Source: Lachnospiraceae bacterium
GTDB lineage: Bacteria > Bacillota > Clostridia > Lachnospirales > Lachnospiraceae
Direction of reading: 5' to 3'
DNA: 64,000 bases
Assembly (NCBI GenBank): GCA_025758065.1
Contig: CP107199.1
Span: 3,879,501-3,943,500 of the forward strand
Positions 16,356-24,986 of the stretch are shown one piece after another; position 1 is the stretch's first letter, and every line of letters begins with the position of its first letter. The notes beneath the pieces were generated by a model. That model did no database searches, had not been told where the DNA came from, and saw nothing but the letters and a program-made list of their open reading frames with translations. A program made the position numbers and the translations under genes.

Positions 16356-17567
16356 TTAGCCATAAAGCAGGGCTGCCGCCTGCGGGAATGGTTCCAGGCT
16401 GCGTTCTAAGACACCGTGGATATACGCGATGGTCATTCCGTAGTTAGTAATAGGAACATTCTGGTCGCAGGCACATTTAATACGGTACTTCATTTCTTTT
16501 CCATTTAACATACAGCCGCCGCAGTGTATGATCAGCTTATATTGGCCCAAATCATCCGGAAATTCCGTGCCGGAGGTAAAGGTAAATTCCGGTTCTGATT
16601 TTGTGAACTGGCGGATCCAGTCCGGCAGTTTTACGGTTCCAATGTCGCCGCACTGTCTGTGGTGGGTACATCCTTCTGAGATCAGGATCTTATCGCCAGT
16701 TTTTATCTTATTTAAAGCCGCCACGCCAGAGATCATTGCCTCCAGTTCCCCTTTATATCTGGCAAAGAGGATAGAAAAGGAGGTAAGCAGGATATCTTCT
16801 GGTGTATCTTTTGAGACTTTTCCAAACGCCTGGCTGTCAGTGATCACCAGCTTTGGCTTTTTCCCAATATTTTCCAGTGTATTTTTCAGTTCATTGTCCT
16901 TTACTACAATAGAAACAGCACCTGCCTCTAAAATATCGCGGATAGTCTGCTGCTGTGGAAGGATCAGACGGCCTTTGGGAGCTGCTTTGTCAATAGGAAC
17001 TACTAAAACCACAAAATCAGAAGGATTTAACAGGTCAGCTACCAATGGTTTTGAAACCGCTTCTGTTTTTGCTGCTTTTGCGATCGTTTCTTTTAACTCT
17101 GTAATGCCTTCTTTTGTGCGAGCACTAACTGCAAGGACCGGGATGTTTTCCGGTGCAGTCCTTGGACAGACTGCCCGGTCGATCTTATTAAATACCACAA
17201 TACAGGGGATCTGCTTATCCTTTATCTTATCAAGAAGCTTTTCCTCTTCTGCCCCAAAACCAGTCTGGCTGTCCACAACGATCACTGCAATGTCTGTTTT
17301 ATTCAACGCCTGATAGCTTTTTCTTACCCTTAATGCACCCAGCTCGCCTTCATCATCAATACCAGGAGTATCGATCACCGTTACCGGGCCTAAAGGAAGC
17401 AATTCCATGGATTTATAGACCGGATCCGTAGTGGTTCCCTTTACGTCTGATACCACTGCCAGTTCCTGTCCGATCACTGCATTTAATACACTGGATTTCC
17501 CTGCGTTTCTTCTGCCGAAAAAACTTATATGTATCCGTTCTCCTGATGGAGTTTCGTTCATTCCCAT
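16356..17567 (-). CDS. hydF: [FeFe]-hydrogenase H-cluster maturation GTPase HydF
   Basis: 403 residues. The N-terminal Era/TrmE-like GTPase domain shows FFGRRNAGKSSVLNA (about 15-29), DTPGIDDEG and VFNKID. The C-terminal Fe-S scaffold domain carries the conserved CTHHRQCGDIG motif and the HCGGCMLN pair of cysteines that hold a [4Fe-4S] cluster. HydF is the scaffold on which HydE and HydG build the diiron subcluster before it moves to the hydrogenase. No hydE, hydG or hydrogenase gene is in the window. It has its own promoter (17610-17638). Confidence 0.95.
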   Translation of the reverse strand: MGMNETPSGERIHISFFGRRNAGKSSVLNAVIGQELAVVSDVKGTTTDPVYKSMELLPLGPVTVIDTPGIDDEGELGALRVRKSYQALNKTDIAVIVVDSQTGFGAEEEKLLDKIKDKQIPCIVVFNKIDRAVCPRTAPENIPVLAVSARTKEGITELKETIAKAAKTEAVSKPLVADLLNPSDFVVLVVPIDKAAPKGRLILPQQQTIRDILEAGAVSIVVKDNELKNTLENIGKKPKLVITDSQAFGKVSKDTPEDILLTSFSILFARYKGELEAMISGVAALNKIKTGDKILISEGCTHHRQCGDIGTVKLPDWIRQFTKSEPEFTFTSGTEFPDDLGQYKLIIHCGGCMLNGKEMKYRIKCACDQNVPITNYGMTIAYIHGVLERSLEPFPQAAALLYG

Positions 17568-17609
17568 ATCTGTACCTGCCTTTCTGTGCTGCTCGTCTGC
17601 TTTGTGGTT

Positions 17610-17638
17610 ATTATACTTGCATGAGGACTGTTTTTCAA
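17610..17638 (-). promoter_or_regulatory. Sigma-A promoter of hydF
   Basis: Minus strand: -35 TTGAAA (17633-17638), 17-bp spacer, -10 TATAAT (17610-17615), divergent from the hicB-like gene's promoter. Confidence 0.75.
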
Positions 17639-17674
17639 AGGGTTTTTAAGTCATTTTTGCAGAAAAAGCAATAT

Positions 17675-17703
17675 TTGCTTTTCCTATATAAATAGAGTAT
17701 AAT
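17675..17703 (+). promoter_or_regulatory. Sigma-A promoter of the HicB-like gene
   Basis: -35 TTGCTT (17675-17680), 17-bp spacer, -10 TATAAT (17698-17703). A CAGGAGGAG ribosome binding site follows before the ATG at 17757. Confidence 0.78.
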
Positions 17704-17756
17704 ACATAAACACACGGGGAAACCCGAATATTAGGAAACACCAGGAGGAGCCTGTT

Positions 17757-18032
17757 ATGACATTTGTATATCCCGCTGTTTTTACCCCTCATGAAAAAGA
17801 CAATGGTTTTCATGTGGAATTCCCGGATCTGGAATGCTGCGAGGCAGATGGACCGGATTTAGAAGATGCTGTAGAAAATGCAAGGGACGCAGCCCGCAAC
17901 TGGATCACCGCAGAGCTGGAAGATACCTGCGAGATCCCGCCTTCCACCCATGTAGATGACATTGAGCTGAAAGAGGGCATGTTCATTAAGAATATTATGG
18001 TTATTATCAAGCTGCTGCCAGATAATGACTGA
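17757..18032 (+). CDS. HicB-like antitoxin-fold protein, orphan
   Basis: 91 residues. The first half (FTPHEKDNGFHVEFPDLECC, then EDAVENARDAARNWI) matches the partial RNase-H fold of HicB antitoxins. The usual C-terminal helix-turn-helix or ribbon-helix-helix is not evident; the tail (FIKNIMVIIKLLPDND) is short. No HicA toxin (a ~60-residue dsRBD-like protein) is found on either side. The gene is monocistronic, with its own promoter and terminator. It may be a solitary HicB-domain protein with a role other than toxin neutralisation. Confidence 0.75.
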   Translation: MTFVYPAVFTPHEKDNGFHVEFPDLECCEADGPDLEDAVENARDAARNWITAELEDTCEIPPSTHVDDIELKEGMFIKNIMVIIKLLPDND

Positions 18033-18054
18033 CAGACTACTGCACAAGCGCAAA

Positions 18055-18096
18055 GAGCCCTGAACACACCATAAAACGTGCTCAGGGCTTTTCTTT
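18055..18096. terminator. Bidirectional terminator between the HicB-like gene and the cysteine desulfidase gene
   Basis: Stem AGCCCTGA (18056-18063)/TCAGGGCT (18082-18089), extended by CAC/GTG pairs, with T-runs on the + side and A-runs partly on the other. Confidence 0.82.
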
Positions 18097-18143
18097 TTAA
18101 TTAAATCTGCCATATTTCCCGCCAGGGTTGGGAAAACTATTAC

Positions 18144-19421
18144 TTATTCTCCAATCATGATCTTAATGATCTCTTCATTTGTTTCTTTCATTCCTTCTTT
18201 TCCAAGACGGCCTACATTCTTTAAGGTTTCTTCTACACCCTTGGTAACAATTCCGTCACCGCCGTAGAACTGCTGGCCTCTGATGTACATATTGTATCCT
18301 AAGATACCTGCTTCTACTGCTGATGCGATCTTAGCTGCACAGGAAGCTTTTGCACCGTCACAGACAATACCAGATACGATAGCCAATGCATTTACTATTG
18401 TATGGGTAATCTCCTTAAAACCACCACCGCAAAGATATGCGATACCAGCGCCTGCACCTGCACCTGCACTGACTGCGCCACAATATGCAGAGAGACGGCC
18501 AATAGGAGTCTTCTGATGGATCGCTGCCAGGTTAGATAAAGCAAGAGCACGGTACATCTTCTCTTCTCCTACATTTAACTCCTTTGCATATACGATAACC
18601 GGAACTGAAACTGTGATTCCCTGATTTCCGCTCCCGGAGTTAATGACTACAGGCAGTTCACATCCGTTCATACGTGCATCAGAACCTGCTGCTGCCATTG
18701 CTTTGGCACGGACACGTACATTGGTTCCTTCCATATCTAACAGGACCTTACCAATGTTTGCACCATAATTTCCCTTGATGCCCTCCTCTGCAATAGTCCA
18801 GTTATACTCAATCTGACGTTTTAAAACTGGTTTGATATCTTCTGCATCTACTGTATTGATAAAATCCCAGATATCTTTCATATTTAAAAGGCTTCTGTCT
18901 GTAAGCCCTTCTTCGCTTTCGCCTTTTACTTCTGTCTGCTGTAAGATCTCACCGTTCTTTTCAACCAGAACAATATTGGTATGGTAGTTTACAATACGTA
19001 CCTTTGCGTAGTCATCTCCCTTAAAAAGAGTTACCACGATTTCAAATGTAAGCCCATTATCCACATGTTCTACAGAAATAGGAGTCTTATCCAGGAATTC
19101 CCTCATTTCCTTTACCTGGTCTTCTGTAACATGAGCGATAACTTCCAGTTCTTTATCCGGATCACCTGCAACAATACCTGCCGCTGCTGCTGCCGGAATA
19201 CCCTTTAAATGATCTGTATTTGGGACAATAACTGATTTCACATTTTTGATAATGCTTCCGCTGGCACCGATCACTACTCTCTCAGGCATCTGTCCCAGCA
19301 CTTTCTTTGCAACTGCTGCTGCATAAGCTAAAGCAATAGGTTCTGTACATCCCATAGCAGGGATCAGCTCTTCTTTAAGGATCTGGATATACGCACTATA
19401 CTTTTCATTTGTTTTTTCCAT
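18144..19421 (-). CDS. L-cysteine desulfidase / UPF0597 (serine dehydratase alpha-like) family
   Basis: 425 residues of the CyuA/YhaM family, which breaks L-cysteine down to pyruvate, ammonia and sulfide using a [4Fe-4S] cluster. Visible marks are GCTEPIALAYAAA near residue 25, NSGSGNQGITVSVPV in the middle, and cysteines in AYCGAVSAGAGAGAG, YLCGG and VCDGAKASCAAKI that probably bind the cluster. A LysR regulator is divergently transcribed 166 bp away and is the natural candidate regulator. Substrate assignment rests on family membership. Confidence 0.85.
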   Translation of the reverse strand: MEKTNEKYSAYIQILKEELIPAMGCTEPIALAYAAAVAKKVLGQMPERVVIGASGSIIKNVKSVIVPNTDHLKGIPAAAAAGIVAGDPDKELEVIAHVTEDQVKEMREFLDKTPISVEHVDNGLTFEIVVTLFKGDDYAKVRIVNYHTNIVLVEKNGEILQQTEVKGESEEGLTDRSLLNMKDIWDFINTVDAEDIKPVLKRQIEYNWTIAEEGIKGNYGANIGKVLLDMEGTNVRVRAKAMAAAGSDARMNGCELPVVINSGSGNQGITVSVPVIVYAKELNVGEEKMYRALALSNLAAIHQKTPIGRLSAYCGAVSAGAGAGAGIAYLCGGGFKEITHTIVNALAIVSGIVCDGAKASCAAKIASAVEAGILGYNMYIRGQQFYGGDGIVTKGVEETLKNVGRLGKEGMKETNEEIIKIMIGE

Positions 19422-19501
19422 TGTTCACAGCCTCCGACTTCTTTTGTTTGTTTTTGATCATTTATCCTGTTTATATTTGTTCTTGATTTCTCTCTACACT
19501 T

Positions 19502-19530
19502 AATGTAACATAGAAATAACCCGATGTAAA
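19502..19530 (-). promoter_or_regulatory. Likely promoter of the cysteine desulfidase gene
   Basis: Minus strand: -35 TTTACA (19525-19530), 17-bp spacer, -10 TACATT (19502-19507). It lies in the AT-rich divergent region shared with a lysR gene, where a LysR operator would be expected. Confidence 0.55.
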
Positions 19531-19587
19531 ATTTAACATTTTAAATATATCGTTTAAAATTTTTTATAGATTGAAAGGACTGTTTTC

Positions 19588-20469
19588 ATGGAATTTCGTG
19601 AACTTTCTACCTTTCTTCAGGTAGCTAAACTACAGAGTTTTTCAAAGGCCGCCAAGGTATTAGGCTACTCCCAGGCAGCTGTTACTATTCAGATCAAGCA
19701 GTTAGAACAGGAGCTGGGTGTCCACCTGTTTGACCGCATCGGCAAGCAGACCTCACTGACACACCAGGGCAGTGTTTTTTATGACCATGCTGCCTCTATT
19801 ATGCGGGATATTGCCCAGGCAAAGGATGCTGTATCACACCCTCAGAAATTAAACGGGCATCTTTGTATCGGAACCATTGAGTCCATCTGTGCTTCCCTCT
19901 TTCCTTCCCTGCTGACGGAATATCATAAACTGCACCCTGAGGTAAATATAAGCATCCGCACCGATTCCCCGGATCAGCTGTTAGAACAGATCAATGGCAA
20001 CCAACTGGATCTGGTGTATTTTATGGATAAACGTGTTTATGATGTGAAATGGGAAAAAGTTTTAGAAGAACCGGAAGAGATCGTGTTTGCAGCTACAGCA
20101 GACCATCCCCTTGCCCAGAGATCAGAACCTTTAAGCCTGGATGATGTTTTATCTTATCCTATGGTAGTAACAGAAAAAAATGCCAGTTACCGCCTGATCC
20201 TGGAGCAGTATCTGGCTGCTATGGGCAAAAGCCTTCAGCCTTATCTGGAGATTGGAAATACCGATTTTATCCTTCAGTTTTTAAAGCAGAATACAGGCAT
20301 TACCTTTCTGCCCCGCTTTACAGTGGAAAAAGCAGTTTCTGAAGGTTATCTACGTATTTTATCTGTTAAAAAGTTTTCTATCCGCACCTGGCGCCAGATC
20401 CTTTATCACAAGGACAAATGGGTCACAAGAGAAATGGCTGAATTTATCAGGCTAGCCCAGGAACTTTAA
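19588..20469 (+). CDS. LysR-family transcriptional regulator (next to cysteine desulfidase)
   Basis: 293 residues. The N-terminal winged helix-turn-helix is FLQVAKLQSFSKAAKVLGYS (about residues 9-28), followed by QLEQELGVHLFDRIGKQTSL. The C-terminal effector domain of about 200 residues begins at GHLCIGTIESI. The gene is divergent from the cysteine desulfidase gene, which is the most likely target. The effector is unknown. Confidence 0.9.
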   Translation: MEFRELSTFLQVAKLQSFSKAAKVLGYSQAAVTIQIKQLEQELGVHLFDRIGKQTSLTHQGSVFYDHAASIMRDIAQAKDAVSHPQKLNGHLCIGTIESICASLFPSLLTEYHKLHPEVNISIRTDSPDQLLEQINGNQLDLVYFMDKRVYDVKWEKVLEEPEEIVFAATADHPLAQRSEPLSLDDVLSYPMVVTEKNASYRLILEQYLAAMGKSLQPYLEIGNTDFILQFLKQNTGITFLPRFTVEKAVSEGYLRILSVKKFSIRTWRQILYHKDKWVTREMAEFIRLAQEL

Positions 20470-20518
20470 TGTCGTGGTCAAACTGCAACACTTTATCCAA
20501 GGTGTGAGTAATCTGTAC

Positions 20519-20548
20519 TTTACATTTTCCCGGTTCTGTTGCTATAAT
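20519..20548 (+). promoter_or_regulatory. Promoter of the second lysR gene
   Basis: -35 TTTACA (20519-20524), 18-bp spacer, -10 TATAAT (20543-20548), 50 bp before the start codon. Confidence 0.65.
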
Positions 20549-20598
20549 AAAAACATATAGCACATATGAATTAATGTTATGATACCGGAGGCATTTCC

Positions 20599-21480
20599 AT
20601 GGAACAGAATCTTTCCCAATATAAGATCTTTTATGAGGTAGCAAAAGCTGGCAATATTTCCAAAGCTGCCAAAGAGCTTTACATCAGCCAGCCTGCTATC
20701 AGCAAAGCCATCAGCAAGTTAGAAGACAGTTTAGGTCTCTCCTTATTTACCCGCAGTTCCCGCGGGGTCCAGCTGACTTCCGAAGGGGAAATTTTGTTTG
20801 AACATGCAAAAGAAGCCTTTGATACTTTAAGCAGAGGAGAGCAGGAATTAAAGCGGATCCAGGAATTTGATATCGGCCACCTGCGTATCGGCGTCAGCAA
20901 TACACTATGCAAATACGTACTTCTTCCTTATCTGAAGACCTTCATCGACCAGTATCCGCACATGAAAGTGACCATTGAAAGCCAGTCTACTGCCCAGACT
21001 CTTTCCAGACTAGAACAGCAGAAACTAGATCTCGGACTGGTAGCTGAGCCGTCTCTGCGCAAGGATCTGGCATTTATCCCGGTTATGGATATCCAAGATG
21101 TTTTTGTGGCTACACCTGCTTATCTGAACAACCTGTACGTGCGTGAAGGAAAGGATACTAATATTTTTGAAACAGGAAATATCATGCTCCTTGACCCCAG
21201 CAATATGACCCGCCATCATGTAGACGATTATATGTCCGAAAATCACATTGCGCCAAGACAGATACTGGAAGTAACTACCATGGACCTGTTGATCGAGTTT
21301 GTAAAGATCGGCCTGGGAGTTGCCTGTGTTATCAGGGAGCTGGTTCAGAAAGAACTGGATAACGGATCACTAGTAGAGCTTCCTTTGGAAATCCCGATCC
21401 ACAGAAGGACCATTGGTTTCGCCTATCATCCTTCAAATCAAGCCATGTCCCTGAAAACATTTTTAGAATTTTTATATTAA
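20599..21480 (+). CDS. LysR-family transcriptional regulator (CysL/YwfK-like)
   Basis: 293 residues. The winged helix-turn-helix is FYEVAKAGNISKAAKELYIS (about 11-30), with SKLEDSLGLSLFTRSSRGVQ following. The effector domain begins at GHLRIGVSNTLC. It lies downstream of the other lysR in the same direction, with its own promoter, and converges on ilvC. The resemblance to CysL-type regulators is moderate and the target is not shown by the context. Confidence 0.88.
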   Translation: MEQNLSQYKIFYEVAKAGNISKAAKELYISQPAISKAISKLEDSLGLSLFTRSSRGVQLTSEGEILFEHAKEAFDTLSRGEQELKRIQEFDIGHLRIGVSNTLCKYVLLPYLKTFIDQYPHMKVTIESQSTAQTLSRLEQQKLDLGLVAEPSLRKDLAFIPVMDIQDVFVATPAYLNNLYVREGKDTNIFETGNIMLLDPSNMTRHHVDDYMSENHIAPRQILEVTTMDLLIEFVKIGLGVACVIRELVQKELDNGSLVELPLEIPIHRRTIGFAYHPSNQAMSLKTFLEFLY

Positions 21481-21499
21481 ATGTACTATCAAGCATCAA

Positions 21500-21550
21500 A
21501 AAACTCCCGGAATCCCAAAGGTCACAGCCTTCTGAAATTCCGGGAGTTTT
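21500..21550. terminator. Bidirectional terminator between lysR and ilvC
   Basis: A 14-bp stem AAAACTCCCGGAAT (21500-21513)/ATTCCGGGAGTTTT (21537-21550) gives T-runs on both strands. Confidence 0.88.
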
Positions 21551-21565
21551 GTATTCATACGGGAA

Positions 21566-21621
21566 ACCCAAACTCCGCTTCGCTACGTTTGGGTAGCGTT
21601 CAATTTCGTACGAAATTGAAC
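21566..21621. repeat. Two palindromes at the 3' end of ilvC
   Basis: ACCCAAAC/GTTTGGGT (21566-21573, 21587-21594) is followed by a perfect 24-bp palindrome at 21598-21621 (centre TTTCGTACGAAA) that directly abuts the ilvC TAA stop. Together with the terminator they form three consecutive hairpins. Confidence 0.75.
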
Positions 21622-22641
21622 TTAGTTATTGATCAGTTTGTCGGATTCGTTGTTCCAGCTGTACAGCTTACGGATCTCAGCGCCAACCTGCTCTGATGGA
21701 TGCTCAGATGCAAGCTTTCTCATAGCCTTGAAGTGTACCTGACGGCCAGCTGGGGACATATCAAGTAAGAATTCCTTAGCGAAGGTACCATCCTGGATAT
21801 CGGAAAGGATCTTCTTCATAGCCTTCTTGGTCTCAGCAGTAACGATCTTAGGTCCGGTTACATAATCACCATACTCAGCAGTATTGGAGATGGAGTAACG
21901 CATTCCAGCGAAACCGGACTGATAGATCAGGTCTACGATCAGCTTCATCTCATGGATACACTCAAAGTAAGCATTTCTTGGATCATATCCAGCTTCTACC
22001 AGAGTCTCGAAACCAGCCTGCATTAAAGCACAAACACCGCCGCAAAGAACAGCCTGCTCACCAAACAGGTCAGTTTCTGTCTCAGTACGGAAGGTAGTCT
22101 CTAACAGGCCTGCTCTTGCACCACCGATAGCAAGACCGTAAGCCAGTGCTTTCTCCAGTGCTTTTCCTGTATAATCCTGCTCTACAGCTATCAGACAAGG
22201 AGTTCCCTTGCCAGCCTGGTACTCACTGCGTACAGTGTGGCCTGGTGCCTTAGGAGCGATCATGGTAACATCTACATTCTTTGGTGGCTTGATGCATCCG
22301 AAATGGATATTGAAGCCGTGTGCGAACATCAGCATATCGCCATCCTTTAAGTTTGGCTCAATGTCCTTCTTATACATATCTGCCTGCAGCTCATCGTTGA
22401 TCAGGATCATGATGATATCTGCTCTCTTTGCAGCCTCTGCTGCAGTATATACAGTAAAGCCCTGCTCTTCTGCTCTCTTCCAGGAGCGGCTTCCTTCATA
22501 CAGACCGATGATAACATCGCATCCGGACTCCTTTAAATTTAATGCATGTGCATGTCCCTGGCTTCCGTAACCAATAACAGCAATTGTCTTGCCCTCTAAC
22601 ATTGAAAGGTTACAGTCTTCCTGATAATAAATCTTTGCCAT
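21622..22641 (-). CDS. ilvC: Ketol-acid reductoisomerase
   Basis: 339 residues, class I (short form). It converts acetolactate or acetohydroxybutyrate to the dihydroxy acids of valine/isoleucine synthesis. The Rossmann motif is VIGYGSQGHAHALNLKESG (about 22-40), followed by MIAPKAPGH and the knotted C-terminal domain (ECIHEMKLIVDLIYQSG) with the Mg-binding Glu/Asp residues. An AGGAGG site precedes the ATG. ilvN lies 134 bp upstream, probably in the same transcript. No ilvB or ilvD is adjacent. Confidence 0.96.
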   Translation of the reverse strand: MAKIYYQEDCNLSMLEGKTIAVIGYGSQGHAHALNLKESGCDVIIGLYEGSRSWKRAEEQGFTVYTAAEAAKRADIIMILINDELQADMYKKDIEPNLKDGDMLMFAHGFNIHFGCIKPPKNVDVTMIAPKAPGHTVRSEYQAGKGTPCLIAVEQDYTGKALEKALAYGLAIGGARAGLLETTFRTETETDLFGEQAVLCGGVCALMQAGFETLVEAGYDPRNAYFECIHEMKLIVDLIYQSGFAGMRYSISNTAEYGDYVTGPKIVTAETKKAMKKILSDIQDGTFAKEFLLDMSPAGRQVHFKAMRKLASEHPSEQVGAEIRKLYSWNNESDKLINN

Positions 22642-22775
22642 AGCGTTTTTTCCTCCTACTATCGTATAAAACTTATAACCAGCAGATTCACTGGCGTATT
22701 TATGTTAAGACAGCAAGTCCGACGCCTCTCTGTTCGCCTTTGGCTGCCCCCTTAAGCTCTTTTAAACACTTTGCC

Positions 22776-23282
22776 TTATGGCAAAACGCGGATGTCTTCA
22801 CTGCCACGTTCCAGTCCGGTCAGTCCGGTACGGGCCAGTTCCAGGATCTCATAATCTTCTAACAGATTAATAAGTGCATCCAGCTTTGACTGGTCTCCTG
22901 TCAGCATAACAGTCAGGGAATCTTTTCCCACATCCACAATGGTCGCACGGAAAATACTTGAGATCGCGCTGACCGCCTGACGGTCATTTGCCCCGGCTCT
23001 CACCTTGATCATCATAAGCTCTCTGTATACAGAGCGGTCCGGGCGGAGTTCCTTAATATCTCTTACATCTTCCAGCTTATTTAACTGGTTCTTGATCTGC
23101 TCAAGAACGGTCTGGTCTCCTAATGACACAACTGTCATTCTGGAATACCTTGGGTCTGCAGTAACACCTACTGTCAGACTCTCAATATTATATCCACGGC
23201 GGCTGAACATACCCGCTACACGGGACAGAACACCGGCCGTATTATCCACTAACAATGATAACACGATTCTGTCTTCCATCAT
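22776..23282 (-). CDS. ilvN: Acetolactate synthase regulatory (small) subunit
   Basis: About 168 residues. The N-terminal ACT domain starts MEDRIVLSLLVDNTAGVLSR with RRGYNIESLTVG; the C-terminal ALS_ss_C domain contains RELMMIKVRAG. It binds valine and activates the catalytic subunit IlvB. The frame opens five codons earlier, but there the ribosome binding site GGAGG would lie inside the first codons. The ATG at 23282 (8 bases after GGAGG) is therefore preferred. The catalytic ilvB is not in the neighbourhood. Confidence 0.93.
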   Translation of the reverse strand: MMEDRIVLSLLVDNTAGVLSRVAGMFSRRGYNIESLTVGVTADPRYSRMTVVSLGDQTVLEQIKNQLNKLEDVRDIKELRPDRSVYRELMMIKVRAGANDRQAVSAISSIFRATIVDVGKDSLTVMLTGDQSKLDALINLLEDYEILELARTGLTGLERGSEDIRVLP

Positions 23283-23347
23283 ATCATTTGCCTCCATATC
23301 GGTCTGCCAAAGACAAACGTCTTCTGGCGTCCCACATATTAGTTTTT

Positions 23348-23376
23348 ATAATAACAACCATTACCTGCTTTGTCAA
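23348..23376 (-). promoter_or_regulatory. Sigma-A promoter of ilvN-ilvC
   Basis: Minus strand: -35 TTGACA (23371-23376, perfect consensus), 17-bp spacer, -10 TATTAT (23348-23353). The leader to ilvN is only about 60 nt, with no T-box or leader-peptide attenuator. Confidence 0.78.
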
Positions 23377-23409
23377 TTGCCTAATAGTAATGGATATTAT
23401 GCTTTCTGG

Positions 23410-24066
23410 TTATGATACCAGCATTTTTCTCAATTCATTAACACTTTCAGCTATATAAGCAGCGTGACATTCTTCCATTTCTGTCCTGTCACCATAACCA
23501 AAAAGAACGCCTACGCACTCAATCCCCTGTTCTCTTGCACCTAATACATCATGCTCCCTGTCTCCTACCATGAGGATCTGCTCTTTTTTACCAGAAAGGC
23601 CACAGGTATCTACAACGTATCTGATCACGTCCCCTTTACGCACACGGGTCTCTTCCAGGTCCGCACCACCAATAAATTCAAAACAAGAAGTAAGACCAAA
23701 ATGCCCTAAGATCTGCTTTGCAAAAACTTCCGGTTTGGAAGTAGCAAGATATAATTTCTTTCCTGCCGCTTTTAATTCCCCCAGCATTTCCGGAATGCAG
23801 GGAAATACTTTATTTTCTCTCCATCCTTTTACGGAAAAATATTCGCGGTAGACCTGAATCGCTTCTCTTGCCTGTTCTTCCGGAAAGCCATAATATTTCT
23901 GGAAGCTGTCTTTTAATGGCGGACCAATAAAAGGGCATAAACTATCCAGATCATCTACCCAAATGCCATAATGCTTTAATGCATACTGGACTGATTTTGT
24001 GATCCCCTCTTTTGGGTCAGTAAGGGTACCATCCAGATCAAACAGCAGGTATTCTTTGTTTTTCAT
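23410..24066 (-). CDS. HAD-family phosphatase (phosphoglycolate phosphatase-like)
   Basis: About 218 residues. HAD motif I is LLFDLDGTLTDPKEGI near the N terminus; motif II is ATSKPEVFAKQIL; motif III/IV is MVGDREHDVLGAREQG. A helical cap (VQYALKHYGI ... REAIQVYREYF) of C1 type suggests a Gph/PpaX-like small-molecule phosphatase; the substrate is unknown. The frame reaches upstream to 24099, overlapping the previous gene, but the ATG at 24066 (MKNKEYLLFDLDGTL) fits the family start and follows an AAGGGA site at longer than usual spacing. Confidence 0.88.
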   Translation of the reverse strand: MKNKEYLLFDLDGTLTDPKEGITKSVQYALKHYGIWVDDLDSLCPFIGPPLKDSFQKYYGFPEEQAREAIQVYREYFSVKGWRENKVFPCIPEMLGELKAAGKKLYLATSKPEVFAKQILGHFGLTSCFEFIGGADLEETRVRKGDVIRYVVDTCGLSGKKEQILMVGDREHDVLGAREQGIECVGVLFGYGDRTEMEECHAAYIAESVNELRKMLVS

Positions 24067-24095
24067 ATTGCAATTAATTCCCTTCGTATAAATAA

Positions 24096-24956
24096 TCAAT
24101 TTTTAGAGCATTCCTGATCTTCAAAAAGTGTTCCGTCTTTAAACGCTTTCATCATTTCATGGCCTACACTGATATAAGGAGGATACTCTACAATCTCATC
24201 CCGGCTAAACCAGCCTGCTTCTGCCAGCTCATCTTCTTCTAAACGGATAACATCATCTCCGTCCAGATCTGCTGTAAAGCCGATCATCACAGAATCAGAA
24301 AATGACCATGGCTGGCTTTTGTAATAGCGGATATTCTTCACCTTCAGGCCTACTTCCTCCATAACTTCCCGGCGGACACATTCCTCAAAAGTTTCTCCTA
24401 CCTCCACATAACCTGCAATAAGGGCATAGCGGTGATAAGTTCCCCTTGCATACCGGGACATAAGCAGTTTATCTCCCTTCCGGATAGCTACGATCACTGC
24501 CGGGCAGATCTTAGGATACTCTGTATGCCCACAGGAAGAACACACCATGGACCGTTCTGTTGTTCCAGGCTCCATTTTCCCGCCGCAGCAGCCACAGAAG
24601 CGCCTGCTCTCTCTCCAGCGGTAGATCTGGCTTCCTGTAATACCGGCAAAAGCCTGATAGCCTGGTTCCATTTCCCGGAAGATCTGCATACCATTTAAAA
24701 CAAATCCGCCAAATTCCGGCACTTTCATATCATCTACCAGGTAATATCCCCTATCCCCGATGGAAAACAGATAATACCCTTTTTCCCTGAAATCTTCCTC
24801 AAACAGAAGATCCTGGAATGCCGGGATGCGGTATCCTTCTTTTTCCTTTAAAAGCATAACTTTGTTGTATTCATAATGTAATAGATAATCGCTCATTTCC
24901 GGCTTTTTATCTTTTTTATACGCCGGATCGTATTTATAAGGTATTTCCTGTATCAT
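24096..24956 (-). CDS. NudC-like Nudix hydrolase (NADH pyrophosphatase)
   Basis: 286 residues. The zinc ribbon CGCCGGKMEPGTTERSMVC-SSCG (around 118-140) is followed by the Nudix box GYVEVGETFEECVRREVMEE (about 178-197), with VGLKV after it. The arrangement of N-terminal domain, Zn ribbon and Nudix domain is that of NudC, which cleaves NAD(H) and removes NAD caps from RNA. The SQPWSFSDSVMIGF segment corresponds to the family's SQPWPFPxS motif. It is followed closely by the HAD phosphatase gene. Confidence 0.92.
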   Translation of the reverse strand: MIQEIPYKYDPAYKKDKKPEMSDYLLHYEYNKVMLLKEKEGYRIPAFQDLLFEEDFREKGYYLFSIGDRGYYLVDDMKVPEFGGFVLNGMQIFREMEPGYQAFAGITGSQIYRWRESRRFCGCCGGKMEPGTTERSMVCSSCGHTEYPKICPAVIVAIRKGDKLLMSRYARGTYHRYALIAGYVEVGETFEECVRREVMEEVGLKVKNIRYYKSQPWSFSDSVMIGFTADLDGDDVIRLEEDELAEAGWFSRDEIVEYPPYISVGHEMMKAFKDGTLFEDQECSKN

Positions 24957-24986
24957 TTTAACTTATGGCTCCTTTTAACAGCTGCT

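Noticed and set aside
17704..18143. Complete HicAB toxin-antitoxin module
   Set aside because: No HicA-like frame is found before or after the HicB-like gene.
23283..23409. T-box or leader-peptide attenuator before ilvN
   Set aside because: The promoter lies only about 60 nt upstream and neither a T-box motif nor a terminator is present.
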